64,000 nucleotides of DNA from Jannaschia formosa (GTDB lineage: Bacteria; Pseudomonadota; Alphaproteobacteria; Rhodobacterales; Rhodobacteraceae): the NCBI RefSeq assembly GCF_003340555.1, contig NZ_QPLJ01000011.1, positions 1 to 64,000 of the forward strand, in the 5' to 3' direction. Every line of letters starts with the position of its first letter. The stretch's first letter is position 1. The notes beneath the pieces were generated by a model, which was given only the letters and a program-made list of their open reading frames with translations, ran no database searches and was not told the origin of the DNA. A program made the translations under genes and the position numbers. Shown here one piece after another: positions 1-7,942 of this stretch.

Positions 1-2
1 TG

Positions 3-1465
3 ATCGAGAACTTCTCGATCGCCCGGAAGGAGCCGCACGTCGCGATCTCGGTCGACATGCTCGACACGGGCGTCGACGTGCCGGAGGTGGTCAACCTCGT
101 CTTCTTCAAGCTCGTCCGATCAAGACGAAATTCTGGCAGATGGTCGGGCGCGGAACCCGCCTGTGCCCCGACCTTTTTGGCCCGGGGATGCGAAAGACCG
201 AATTCCGGATCTTCGATGTCTGCGGGAAGCTTGAGTTCTTCGGCGCGAATCCAGAGCTGTCCGACCCTCCCGTGCCCAAGTCCCTGACGGAACGGCTGAT
301 AGCGGCCAGGCTGAAGCTCACCCAGGCCATCGATCAGGCTGTCGCTACAGGATCGCCGCCGCAGACGATTCTGCCCGTGGCGCAGAATGAAGCCGTGTCT
401 CGTGAAGAACTTGCCGAGGTCCGGACTGGCATGGTCGGCGAGGTCAGGCCCTTCATTTCGGGGCTGGATACGTCGTCCTTCAGCGTCAGGTCTCATCTCC
501 GCCTCGTCGATGCCTGGCAGGCGGAAGACGCGCCGTGGTCGCAGCTTTCCGACGATGCGGCGGAGGAACTCGCCCATCTCGCCAGCCTTCCGAGCAGCAC
601 GGATCTTGGCGGGGAGGAGGCGAAGCGTTTCGATCTGCTGATGTTCGAGGTTCAGCTGAGCCTCTTCGGGCGGTCGACGAAGCTCGAAGCATGCCGGAGG
701 AGGGTGACGGAGATCGCGACGGCGCTGTCCACGAAGATGGAAATCCCCGCAATCGCCCGCCACGCCGAGTTGATTGAGGACCTCATGAGCGAAGTTTGGT
801 GGACGGGGTTGACCGTCCCGGTCGTGGAGCGTGCCAGACTTCGCCTGCGCGATCTGGTGCATCTCATCGACCAGGTGTCACGGCCGGTCCTCTACACGGA
901 CTTCTTAGATGAACTTGGCGTGCCGACTACGGTGGCGCTCAGCCCGACAGCTGATTTTGCGGCCTCCAAGAAGAAGGCACGTGCATTTCTTGCCGAGCAT
1001 GAAGACCATGTCACGCTGCGGAGATTGCGCAGCGGAAAGGCTCTGACCGCTCTCGACATCTCTGAGCTTGAGCGCATGCTCCTGGCAGCTGGAGTCGGAT
1101 CTGATGCCGACATCGGGGCGGCGAGGACCATGGAAGCTGCGCAGGTTGTTGGGTTCGGTGTCTTCCTGAGATCTCTGGTCGGGCTCGACCGGGGTGCTTC
1201 CCAAGAGTACTTCGCTGCCTTCATTGCTGACGGCGCAAGTGCCGATCAGATCGAGTTCATTGCCATGGTGATCGAGTATCTGGCGGAAAGCGGCGTCATC
1301 GATCCGGGGCTGCTCTATACGTCTCCCTTCACCGACACATCACCGAATGGACCTGACGACCTATTTGAGGCCGCTGTGGTCGAAGACCTATTCGAAAGGC
1401 TGCGTGCGATAAATCAGAGCGCGGTTGCGATCGCCGGCGCGAACGCGTCAGCAGAGGCGGGATAG
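3..1465 (+). pseudogene. Type I restriction endonuclease R subunit (HsdR-like), C-terminal part, frameshifted
   Basis: This is the 3' part of an HsdR-like ATP-dependent restriction/translocase subunit; its 5' end lies left of the window. The first reading frame encodes the helicase C-terminal motifs ([20 protein letters not shown]). The continuation expected in this family, [22 protein letters not shown], is in a different frame, from about position 122. One base appears to be missing between 117 and 122. After the shift the frame stays open to the stop at 1463-1465. It encodes a ~400-residue tail resembling the EcoEI-type R C-terminal domain, ending in an alanine-rich stretch. Either the gene is broken, which would leave restriction inactive, or the base loss is a sequencing error. 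No M or S subunit is visible in the window. The family call rests on the recognisable helicase motif VI region. Confidence 0.75.
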
Positions 1466-1516
1466 GGTTCGACCCCGTTCATATTGGGTCCTGCCGTAGC
1501 TGCGCGCGGCCATTGA

Positions 1517-1798
1517 CCTGCGCCCGCAAGCGCGCACTCCGCCATCGAACTGACCATCGGTCGCATGAAGACCGGCGGTCGCCTGTCGCGCTCGCCCCTC
1601 AAGCGCACCCTCGGTGACGCGCTGCACACGGTGATCTGCGGCGCAGGACATAACATCCCCCTTATCCTCGCCCACTTCAGGCATCTCCCACCCGCAATCA
1701 CGGCCCCCCTCCTGCTCTTTTTTGGTGTTGGTCCAAACCAGCAAGGACGAGCAGAACGCCGGAATGGCCGCGACGGCGTGATGTTCAGAACCGACTAG
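1517..1798 (+). mobile_element. IS5-family transposase C-terminal remnant
   Basis: An open frame without its own plausible start encodes IELTIGRMKTGGRLSRS, then TLGDALHTVICGAGHNIPLI. This matches the C-terminal signature of IS5-family DDE transposases, where a conserved Glu in 'IE..IGxMK' is followed by 'GDA..A.LCGAGHN'. The upstream part of the transposase is missing: the frame is closed by a stop at 1514-1516, and HsdR-like coding ends at 1465. No terminal inverted repeats or target duplication could be recognised. It is therefore a decayed insertion between the restriction gene and the AAA ATPase. Family assignment is by motif memory only. Confidence 0.65.
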
Positions 1799-2865
1799 TG
1801 AAGCACGGGGCGATGGGCGAGATCCTCTGCTCGATGGATCATGCGAACGATCGTCCGGAGTGACGGTCGCCGCTGCGGAGCGGCGCTCTCGATGATTTCG
1901 ATGATGACCGCGCCGAGAAGGTGATCAAGGTCGCTTGCATCCAGTCTACGTAGCGCGAAGTCGATCAACTGCTTGTTCGACAGCTCGTGAGTGCGGGTGG
2001 GCGGGACGCGGCTCGGGAGCGGTCCCGGCAGGCCGATCGTCGAGTTCGCCGTCAGCACCCAGCCGAGCCACGACATGTCGCATGTCACCCGGAAGTAGGG
2101 GCAGCTCCACGCTCGTGCAGTAGACGGCTCAAGAAAGGCGAGAAGCGCGTTCGTGAGCGACCACGTCAGACCGTTTCGGGACGTGGGTGCGCCAGACTTC
2201 TCGACCTCGTCGATCACGACGAGGCCGTTCGCGAGGCGCGTGTCCAGTACCATCTCCAGGGGACGACCGGGGCTGGCGGGAGTCCATCCGCGTTGGCACC
2301 CGGCAACGCTGAAAGACGCATTCTCTGCAATGGCGTCCATGACGGTGGTAGGCAGGCAAAGCTTCTTGCCCAGGCTACGAGCCCAATGGGACTTGCCCAC
2401 GCCGGCCGGGCCGACGAGAAGCTGCGGCGGCAGACGCAAGCCACGGTGACCCTCGCGCACGGAGCGGCGCAGGGCCCGCCAGACTCGCTCGGTCGCCACG
2501 TCCATCCAAGGCATCTCTTCGTGGATGGCCGACGCGATCTCGTCCGCACGATGTTCCGAGGAGATGGCAACGACATGTGCCCCCTCCTTCACTCTTATGA
2601 GCCGCTTGCGATCGTCGTGCTTGAGGTCCTTCGGGAGCATTTTCTGCCGATCCCTGGCGGCGACGTAGCGCTCTGCTCGACGGCGGATACGTGCTCGCTC
2701 GGCCGCAGTGATTTCAGGACGCAGACTCAGTCGCTCCTCCTCCTCCTCCAGCTGGTCCATGCGAAAATTTACCAAGTACCTCTGAAGGCGGCGTGCGACA
2801 TCGGCGACCTCTCCTGTCGAGGCGGGCCAGATCAGGTCAAAGAAGGGAATGATATTCATGGACAT
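1795..2865 (-). CDS. Orphan Lon-type AAA ATPase without a protease domain
   Basis: This ~356-residue ATPase has Walker A GPAGVGKS, Walker B LVVIDEV, a sensor-1 TANS and a following PGPLPSRV. The order and spacing match the AAA module of Lon protease. The N-terminal ~130 residues are charged and probably helical (EEEEERLSLRPEITAAERAR), and there is no Ser-Lys protease domain after the ATPase. The start chosen is ATG 2865, preceded by GGAG at a 10-nt distance; an ATG at 2859 and a longer frame to 3009 are alternatives. It is transcribed away from nrdJ and ends at the IS remnant. Substrate and partner are unknown. Its position beside a broken restriction gene is compatible with a defence or stress role, but nothing in the sequence proves that. 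Confidence 0.7.
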   Translation of the reverse strand: MSMNIIPFFDLIWPASTGEVADVARRLQRYLVNFRMDQLEEEEERLSLRPEITAAERARIRRRAERYVAARDRQKMLPKDLKHDDRKRLIRVKEGAHVVAISSEHRADEIASAIHEEMPWMDVATERVWRALRRSVREGHRGLRLPPQLLVGPAGVGKSHWARSLGKKLCLPTTVMDAIAENASFSVAGCQRGWTPASPGRPLEMVLDTRLANGLVVIDEVEKSGAPTSRNGLTWSLTNALLAFLEPSTARAWSCPYFRVTCDMSWLGWVLTANSTIGLPGPLPSRVPPTRTHELSNKQLIDFALRRLDASDLDHLLGAVIIEIIESAAPQRRPSLRTIVRMIHRAEDLAHRPVLH

Positions 2866-3002
2866 GGCAGGCGGACTCCCGCCGAGGGACGCCGCGTCGA
2901 ACTCTCGATGGAAAGTCCGCTTGGGCGTCAGATGGCGGGGTCCGGACCCGATGAAAGCCAGCCAAGACGATAACCAAAACAGATGAAAGACTTGACAGGG
3001 GT

Positions 3003-3028
3003 TGCGCATGAAAACCGTCAGATGCGCA
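3003..3028. promoter_or_regulatory. Inverted repeat upstream of the Lon-type ATPase gene
   Basis: Perfect 7-bp arms, TGCGCAT (3003-3009) and ATGCGCA (3022-3028), are separated by 12 nt. They lie in the ~200-bp region between the 3' end of nrdJ and the ATPase start at 2865. The size and spacing fit a dimeric repressor operator, but no regulator is identified. Confidence 0.3.
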
Positions 3029-3062
3029 CTTTTATGGGTCGTTCACATTCCTTTCGGGCCCG

Positions 3063-5543
3063 TCAGCCGCATTTCGAGAAGCCGCAGGCCGCGCAGGTGG
3101 CGCAGCCCTCGACCATGTGGACCTCGAAGGATCCGCAATTGGGGCAGGAGGGGCCCGCCACGGGACGATCGGCCGGGGTGGCCGGGTCGATCTTCAGCCC
3201 CAGCCCCTCGCCCGACAGGAAGCCGATGGCGACCATGTGCCGCTCAATCACGCCGCCGATCGCGGCAAGGATCGAGGGCACGTATCTCCCCTGCATCCAG
3301 GCGCCGCCGCGCGGATCGAACACGGCCTTCAGCTCCTCGACGACGAAGCTCACGTCCCCCCCGCGCCGGAACACCGCCGAGATCATCCGCGTCAGCGCGA
3401 CCGTCCAGGCGAAATGCTCCATGTTCTTGGAGTTCACGAAGATCTCGAAGGGCCGCCGCTGGCCGTCGAGCTCGATGTCGTTGATGGTGATGTAGAGCGC
3501 GTGCTCGCTCATCGGCCACTTGATCTTGTAGGTCTCGCCGGTCAGCTGGGCTGGGCGGTCGAGCGGCTCGAACAGGCGGACGATAGGATTATCGGGTCCC
3601 GCGCTTGCAGGTGCAGTCTCTTGGCTTGTCGCAGGATGCACTTCATCCGAGGCCAGTGAGGAGATGGGGACGTCGAGCGCCGCTGCGAGTGCCGTCACAG
3701 TCTGCAACTTCGGGCTTTTCGACCGACCTTCGAGAATGTCCGTCACCGCCCGTCTGTTCAAACCCGCCATCTTGGAAAGCGTCGCAGGCTTCAAATCGCG
3801 TTGCTTCATAATTCCCGCAAGCCTGTTAGCCAGCGACGCCGGCTCGGTGGCCGCCGCGCTCAGCACGCTCCCCGTGACGTCGTTCGGCCGGTAGGTCGTG
3901 CAGCCCTTGCAGCCCGTCCTCCAGGCCTGCGTGTAGACGTCCTTGAACGCCTCGAAGGAAATGTCGGCGGGCACGTTGATCGTCTTGGAGATCGAGGAAT
4001 CCACCCATTCCTGCGCCGCCGCCTGCATCGCGACATGGTCGCCCGGCTCCAGGTCGCCGACCGAGACGATGCTGTCGGGCAGCGGGGCGTCGCCATGGAG
4101 CTTGCGCCAGACGGCGATGGCGAAGTCCTGCACCACCTCCTCGGTCCGCGTCCCGTCCGGCTGCAGCACCTTGCGCGTGTATTCGGTGGCGAAGATCGGC
4201 TCGATCCCCGAGGACACGTTGCCCGCAAGCAGGCTGATCGTCCCCGTCGGCGCGATCGAGGTCAGCAGCGCGTTGCGCAGCCCCGACTCGCCGATGGAGG
4301 CACGCACATCCGGGTCGAGCTTCTGCACCATCGGCGCGGCCAGGATCGCGTCGCGGTCGTAGAGCGGGAAGGCCCCCTTCTCGGCGGCCAGCCGGGCCGA
4401 GGTGAAATAGGCTGCGTTGGCGATAGTGCGCAGCCAGTTCCGCGTCGCCTCGACCGCCTCGGGCGCACCATAGCGCAGCCCGCACATCGCCAGCGCGTCG
4501 GCCAGGCCCGTCACACCCAGCCCGATCCGGCGCTTGGCCTTCGCCTCCTCGGCCTGCTGGGGCAGGGGGAAGCGCGAGGCGTCGACGACGTTGTCCATCA
4601 TCCGGATCGCCGTGCCGGTCAGCTCCTCCAGCGCCTCGGCGTCGAGCGCGGCCTCCTCCGTGAACGGCGCCTCGACCAGCCGCGCAAGGTTGATCGAGCC
4701 CAGGAGGCAGGCGCCGTAGGGCGGCAGGGGCTGCTCGCCGCAGGGATTGGTCGCGGCGATGGTCTCGGCATAGGCGAGGTTGTTGGCCGCGTTGATCCGG
4801 TCGATGAAGATCACCCCCGGCTCGGCATAGTCGTAGGTCGCGCGGATGATCGCGTCCCACAGGTCGCGCGCGCGGATCGAGCGGTAGATCGTGCCGTCGA
4901 AGATCAGGTCCCAGTCGGCATCGGCGGCGACCGCCTCCATGAACGGGTCGGTGACGAGGACCGAAAGGTTGAACATGCGCAGCCGGGCGGGGTCGGACTT
5001 GGCGGCGACGAAGTCCTCGATGTCGGGATGATCGCAGCGCAGCGTCGCCATCATCGCGCCCCGGCGCGAGCCCGCCGACATGATCGTCCGGCACATCGCG
5101 TCCCAGACATCCATGAAGCTGAGCGGCCCCGACGCATCGGCGGCCACCCCCGAGACGGAAGCGCCCGCGGGCCGGATGGTCGAGAAGTCGTAGCCGATCC
5201 CGCCGCCCTGCTGCAGCGTCAGCGCCGCCTCCTTCAGGGCGTCGAAGATGCCGGCCATGCTGTCCTCGACCGTGCCCATGACGAAGCAGTTGAACAGCGT
5301 GACGGAGCGGTCCGTCCCCGCCCCCGCGACGATCCGGCCGGCGGGCAGGAAGCGGAAATCCTCCAGGGCCTCGCGGAAGCGGGGCCGCCAGAGCTCCGGC
5401 TCCTCCTCGGGTGCGGCGAGCGCGGCGGCGATCCGGTCCCAGGTCGCCGGCAGGTCCGCGTCGAGCGGCGTTCCGTCGGCGGCCTTCAGGCGGTATTTCA
5501 TGTCCCAGATCTGCTCGGCGATCGGGGCGGCGAAATCGGACAT
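3063..5543 (-). CDS. nrdJ: Class II (adenosylcobalamin-dependent) ribonucleotide reductase with inserted XRE helix-turn-helix
   Basis: It reduces ribonucleotides to deoxyribonucleotides using a cobalamin-derived radical, so it is oxygen-independent. The 826-residue protein starts MSDFAAPIAEQIWDMKYRL. It has the first redox Cys in FNCFVMG (C86) and the catalytic NPCGE motif (residues 266-270). After GCKGCTTYRPND comes a TSCPD domain (from about LFEPLDRPAQLTGETYKIKW) and a C-terminal zinc ribbon with two CxxC pairs plus SKCG. Between barrel and TSCPD domain, at about residues 568-631 (nucleotides ~3650-3840), sits a complete Cro/CI-type HTH: helices around LANRLAGIMKQ, PATLSKMAG and NRRAVTDILEGRSKSP. 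Related short NrdJ proteins known to me have only a short linker there, which accounts for the extra length. The insert and its flanks (3590-3850) are visibly less GC-rich than the rest of the gene. No cobalamin riboswitch is evident upstream. Confidence 0.93.
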   Translation of the reverse strand: MSDFAAPIAEQIWDMKYRLKAADGTPLDADLPATWDRIAAALAAPEEEPELWRPRFREALEDFRFLPAGRIVAGAGTDRSVTLFNCFVMGTVEDSMAGIFDALKEAALTLQQGGGIGYDFSTIRPAGASVSGVAADASGPLSFMDVWDAMCRTIMSAGSRRGAMMATLRCDHPDIEDFVAAKSDPARLRMFNLSVLVTDPFMEAVAADADWDLIFDGTIYRSIRARDLWDAIIRATYDYAEPGVIFIDRINAANNLAYAETIAATNPCGEQPLPPYGACLLGSINLARLVEAPFTEEAALDAEALEELTGTAIRMMDNVVDASRFPLPQQAEEAKAKRRIGLGVTGLADALAMCGLRYGAPEAVEATRNWLRTIANAAYFTSARLAAEKGAFPLYDRDAILAAPMVQKLDPDVRASIGESGLRNALLTSIAPTGTISLLAGNVSSGIEPIFATEYTRKVLQPDGTRTEEVVQDFAIAVWRKLHGDAPLPDSIVSVGDLEPGDHVAMQAAAQEWVDSSISKTINVPADISFEAFKDVYTQAWRTGCKGCTTYRPNDVTGSVLSAAATEPASLANRLAGIMKQRDLKPATLSKMAGLNRRAVTDILEGRSKSPKLQTVTALAAALDVPISSLASDEVHPATSQETAPASAGPDNPIVRLFEPLDRPAQLTGETYKIKWPMSEHALYITINDIELDGQRRPFEIFVNSKNMEHFAWTVALTRMISAVFRRGGDVSFVVEELKAVFDPRGGAWMQGRYVPSILAAIGGVIERHMVAIGFLSGEGLGLKIDPATPADRPVAGPSCPNCGSFEVHMVEGCATCAACGFSKCG

Positions 5544-5587
5544 CGGGTCGCGATCCTCTAGGGCTGGTTGCGCGCGGGGCTCCGGCA

Positions 5588-5607
5588 GCTAGATATGCAC
5601 GTATAGC
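5588..5607. promoter_or_regulatory. Imperfect palindrome in the nrdJ/DUF1489 divergent promoter region
   Basis: GCTAGATATG/CACGTATAGC is an imperfect dyad with 7 of 10 positions symmetric. It lies in the 76-bp gap between the divergent starts of nrdJ (5543) and the DUF1489 gene (5620). It is the only AT-rich patch in the gap and includes TATAGC, a possible -10 hexamer. It could be an NrdR-type site or a target for the HTH domain found inside NrdJ; both are inferences. Confidence 0.35.
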
Positions 5608-5619
5608 CCCGGGTGTCAC

Positions 5620-6039
5620 ATGATCAATCTCCTCAAACTGAGCGTCGGCAGCGACAGCATGTCCGACCTGGCCCGCTGGCAGGCGAGCGCCGGGGCCAAG
5701 GGCCCGGACGGCGCCCCGCGCCACGTCACCCGGATGTGGCCCAGGCGCGAGGCAGAGATCCTCGCCGGCGGCTCGATCTACTGGGTGATCCGCGGCGCGA
5801 TCCTCTGCCGCCAGCGGATCGTCCGGCTGGACGAGGTGCGCCGCGCCGACGGCATCCCTCGCTGCGGCATCGTGCTGCACCCGGACTTGGTCCCCGTGGT
5901 CGCGACGCCGAAGCGCCCCTTCCAGGGCTGGCGCTACCTGACGGCCGAGGACGCCCCCGCCGATGCCGAGGGACGGCAGGACGAGGCGCCGCTGCCCCCG
6001 GCGCTCTCGGTCGCCCTGGCCGAGATCGGCGTGCTCTGA
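5620..6039 (+). CDS. DUF1489 family protein
   Basis: This 139-residue cytoplasmic protein begins MINLLKLSVGSDSMSDL and contains RHVTRMWPRREAEILAGGSI followed by YWVIRGAILCRQRI. That is the conserved core of DUF1489, a family common in Alphaproteobacteria and of unknown function. Its length is normal for the family. It is divergent from nrdJ with a 76-bp shared upstream region. Repeat copy A follows its stop codon directly. No membrane segments or signal peptide are present. Confidence 0.85.
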   Translation: MINLLKLSVGSDSMSDLARWQASAGAKGPDGAPRHVTRMWPRREAEILAGGSIYWVIRGAILCRQRIVRLDEVRRADGIPRCGIVLHPDLVPVVATPKRPFQGWRYLTAEDAPADAEGRQDEAPLPPALSVALAEIGVL

Positions 6040-6049
6040 CACAGGGAGC

Positions 6050-6138
6050 GTTAAAGCCCCATCAAGGTTAACGCCCGCCCTCTCCTTCGATGCTCCGGAA
6101 ATATGCCGGGGGGCCCGAAGGGCGGGGGCAGAGCCCCC
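6050..6138 (+). repeat. Composite intergenic element, copy A (degenerate core)
   Basis: It lies between the convergent DUF1489 and serS genes, 10 nt after the DUF1489 stop and in the same orientation. It has AAGGTTAACG (6065-6073 region), then a diverged core around 6084-6109 (CTCCGGAAATATGCCGG). A perfect hairpin follows, GGGGGC-AGA-GCCCCC (6124-6138). The module order matches copies D and E. The hairpin could act as a terminator for either gene. Confidence 0.65.
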
Positions 6139-6147
6139 TCCGCTGTC

Positions 6148-7440
6148 TCAGACCAGCGCGCCCTCGGGCGAAAGCACCGTCTTCTCGCCCAGATAGGGCG
6201 CCAGCACCTCAGGCAGCACGACCGATCCGTCCGCCTGCTGTCCGTTCTCCAGCACCGCGATCAGGCAGCGCCCCACGGCGAGGCCCGACCCGTTCAGCGT
6301 GTGCACGAACTCGGGCCTGCCGCCGCCCGCGGGCTTGAACCGCGCGTTCATCCGCCGCGCCTGGAAGTCGCCCGTGGTCGAGCAGGAGGAGATCTCGCGA
6401 TAGCTGTCCTGCCCGGGCAGCCAGACCTCGATGTCATGCGTCCGCCGCGCGCCGAAGCCCATGTCGCCGGTGCAGAGCACGACCGTCCGGTAAGGCAGAC
6501 CCAGCCGCTCCAGGATGTCCTGGGCGAGTCCGGTCATCCGGTCGAGCTCCGCCCGCGACTCGTCGGGATGCGTGACCGAGACCATCTCGACCTTCTCGAA
6601 CTGGTGCTGTCGCAGCATCCCCGCCGTGTCCCGCCCGGCCGAGCCCGCCTCGGACCGGAAGCACAGCGTATGCGCCGTCATCCGGATCGGCAGCGCCGCC
6701 TCCTCCAGCATCTCGCCCGCGACCGAATAGGTCAGCGTCACCTCGCTGGTCGGGATCAGCCAGTAGCCCTCGCGTGTCAGGAAGCTGTCGTCGCCGAACT
6801 TCGGCAGCTTGTCGGTGCCGAGCATCGCGTCGTCGCGCACGAGGACCGGAGTCATGTGCTCCACGAGGCCGTTCTCGGTCGTGTGGACGTCCAGCATGAA
6901 CTGCGCCAGCGCCCGGTGGAGGCGCGCCACCGCGCCGCGCAGCATCACGAAGCGCGACCCCGACAGCTTCGCCGCCGTCTCAAAATCCATCCCCGGCACG
7001 ACGCCCGCGATCTCGTAATGCTCCTTCGGGGTGAAGTCGAAGGCGCGGGGGGTGCCCCAGCGGTGGAGCTCGACATTGCCCGACTCGTCCGCGCCGTCGG
7101 GCACGTCGGCGTCGGGCAGGTTGGGGATGCCCAGCAGGGCGTCGCGCAGCCGGGCGTCGGTCTCGCGCGCCTCCTCCTCCAGCCGGGCGATCTCGTCCTT
7201 CTTCTCGGCGACCAGCGCGCGCAGCCGCTCGAACTCGGCCTCGTCCCCGCTGGCCTTGGCGCGCCCGACCTCCTTCGAGGCGGCGTTGCGTTCCTGCAGC
7301 GCGGCCTCCGAGGCCTGGATGCTGCCGCGCCGCGCCTCGTCGAGCGCCAGCAGGTCGGACGACATCGGCGCAAGCCCCCGGCGGGCGAGGGCGGCGTCGA
7401 AGCCGGCCGGATCGTCGCGGATGGTGCGGATGTCGTGCAT
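6148..7440 (-). CDS. serS: Serine--tRNA ligase
   Basis: It charges tRNA-Ser (and tRNA-Sec where present) with serine in the cytoplasm. The 430-residue length and layout are standard. An N-terminal [18 protein letters not shown] stretch leads into a long two-stranded coiled-coil tRNA-binding arm (about residues 35-105, rich in E, A, K and R). The class II catalytic core follows, with motif 2 ([20 protein letters not shown]) and motif 3 ([14 protein letters not shown]). It is convergent with the DUF1489 gene and divergent from yajC, with a 174-bp gap to the latter. Confidence 0.97.
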   Translation of the reverse strand: MHDIRTIRDDPAGFDAALARRGLAPMSSDLLALDEARRGSIQASEAALQERNAASKEVGRAKASGDEAEFERLRALVAEKKDEIARLEEEARETDARLRDALLGIPNLPDADVPDGADESGNVELHRWGTPRAFDFTPKEHYEIAGVVPGMDFETAAKLSGSRFVMLRGAVARLHRALAQFMLDVHTTENGLVEHMTPVLVRDDAMLGTDKLPKFGDDSFLTREGYWLIPTSEVTLTYSVAGEMLEEAALPIRMTAHTLCFRSEAGSAGRDTAGMLRQHQFEKVEMVSVTHPDESRAELDRMTGLAQDILERLGLPYRTVVLCTGDMGFGARRTHDIEVWLPGQDSYREISSCSTTGDFQARRMNARFKPAGGGRPEFVHTLNGSGLAVGRCLIAVLENGQQADGSVVLPEVLAPYLGEKTVLSPEGALV

Positions 7441-7614
7441 GGCGCGGGGCCCTCCTGTGGCGTGGCGGTCCCATAGCGCGGCCCATGTCCGGGGGCCAGC
7501 CCGCCCGAGGCCGGTCCGGGCTTGTGACCCGCCCTTGCACGCCCCATGTGGCCCCCGTAGGTTCGCCGCGATTTCGACGGGGGCCGCCCCCGATCACTGC
7601 CGAGGACCCCGCCC

Positions 7615-7938
7615 ATGTTCGCAACCCCCGCCTACGCCCAGGCCGCCGCTGGCGGCGCCGGAAGCGCATTCGCCCAGTTCATCCCCCTGATCCTGATCTT
7701 CGCGATCATGTACTTCCTGCTGATCCGCCCGCAGCAGAAGAAGGTGAAGGAGCACAAGGCGATGGTCGAGGCGCTGCGCCGGGGCGACCAGGTCGTCACC
7801 CAGGGCGGGCTGATCGGCAAGGTGTCGAAGGTGAAGGACGACGGCGAGCTGGAGGTCGAGATCGCCGAGGGCGTCAAGGTCCGCGTCGTCCGCGGCACCA
7901 TCGCGCAGGTCCTGTCCAAGACCGAACCCGCGAGCTGA
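7615..7938 (+). CDS. yajC: Preprotein translocase subunit YajC
   Basis: This small inner-membrane partner of SecDF has 107 residues. A single transmembrane helix lies at about residues 22-40 (FIPLILIFAIMYFLLIRPQQ), immediately followed by the family signature RPQQKKVKEH. A cytoplasmic domain follows (LRRGDQVVTQGGLIGKV). It is the first gene of the yajC-secD-secF operon: the secD start lies 4 nt after its stop. Transcription is divergent from serS. Confidence 0.97.
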   Translation: MFATPAYAQAAAGGAGSAFAQFIPLILIFAIMYFLLIRPQQKKVKEHKAMVEALRRGDQVVTQGGLIGKVSKVKDDGELEVEIAEGVKVRVVRGTIAQVLSKTEPAS

Positions 7939-7942
7939 GCCC

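Noticed and set aside
1795-2865. Complete Lon protease
   Set aside because: AAA motifs match Lon, but there is no substrate-binding N-domain of Lon type and no Ser-Lys protease domain downstream.
5544-5619. Cobalamin riboswitch upstream of nrdJ
   Set aside because: The gap is only 76 bp and lacks a recognisable B12-box; too short for the aptamer.
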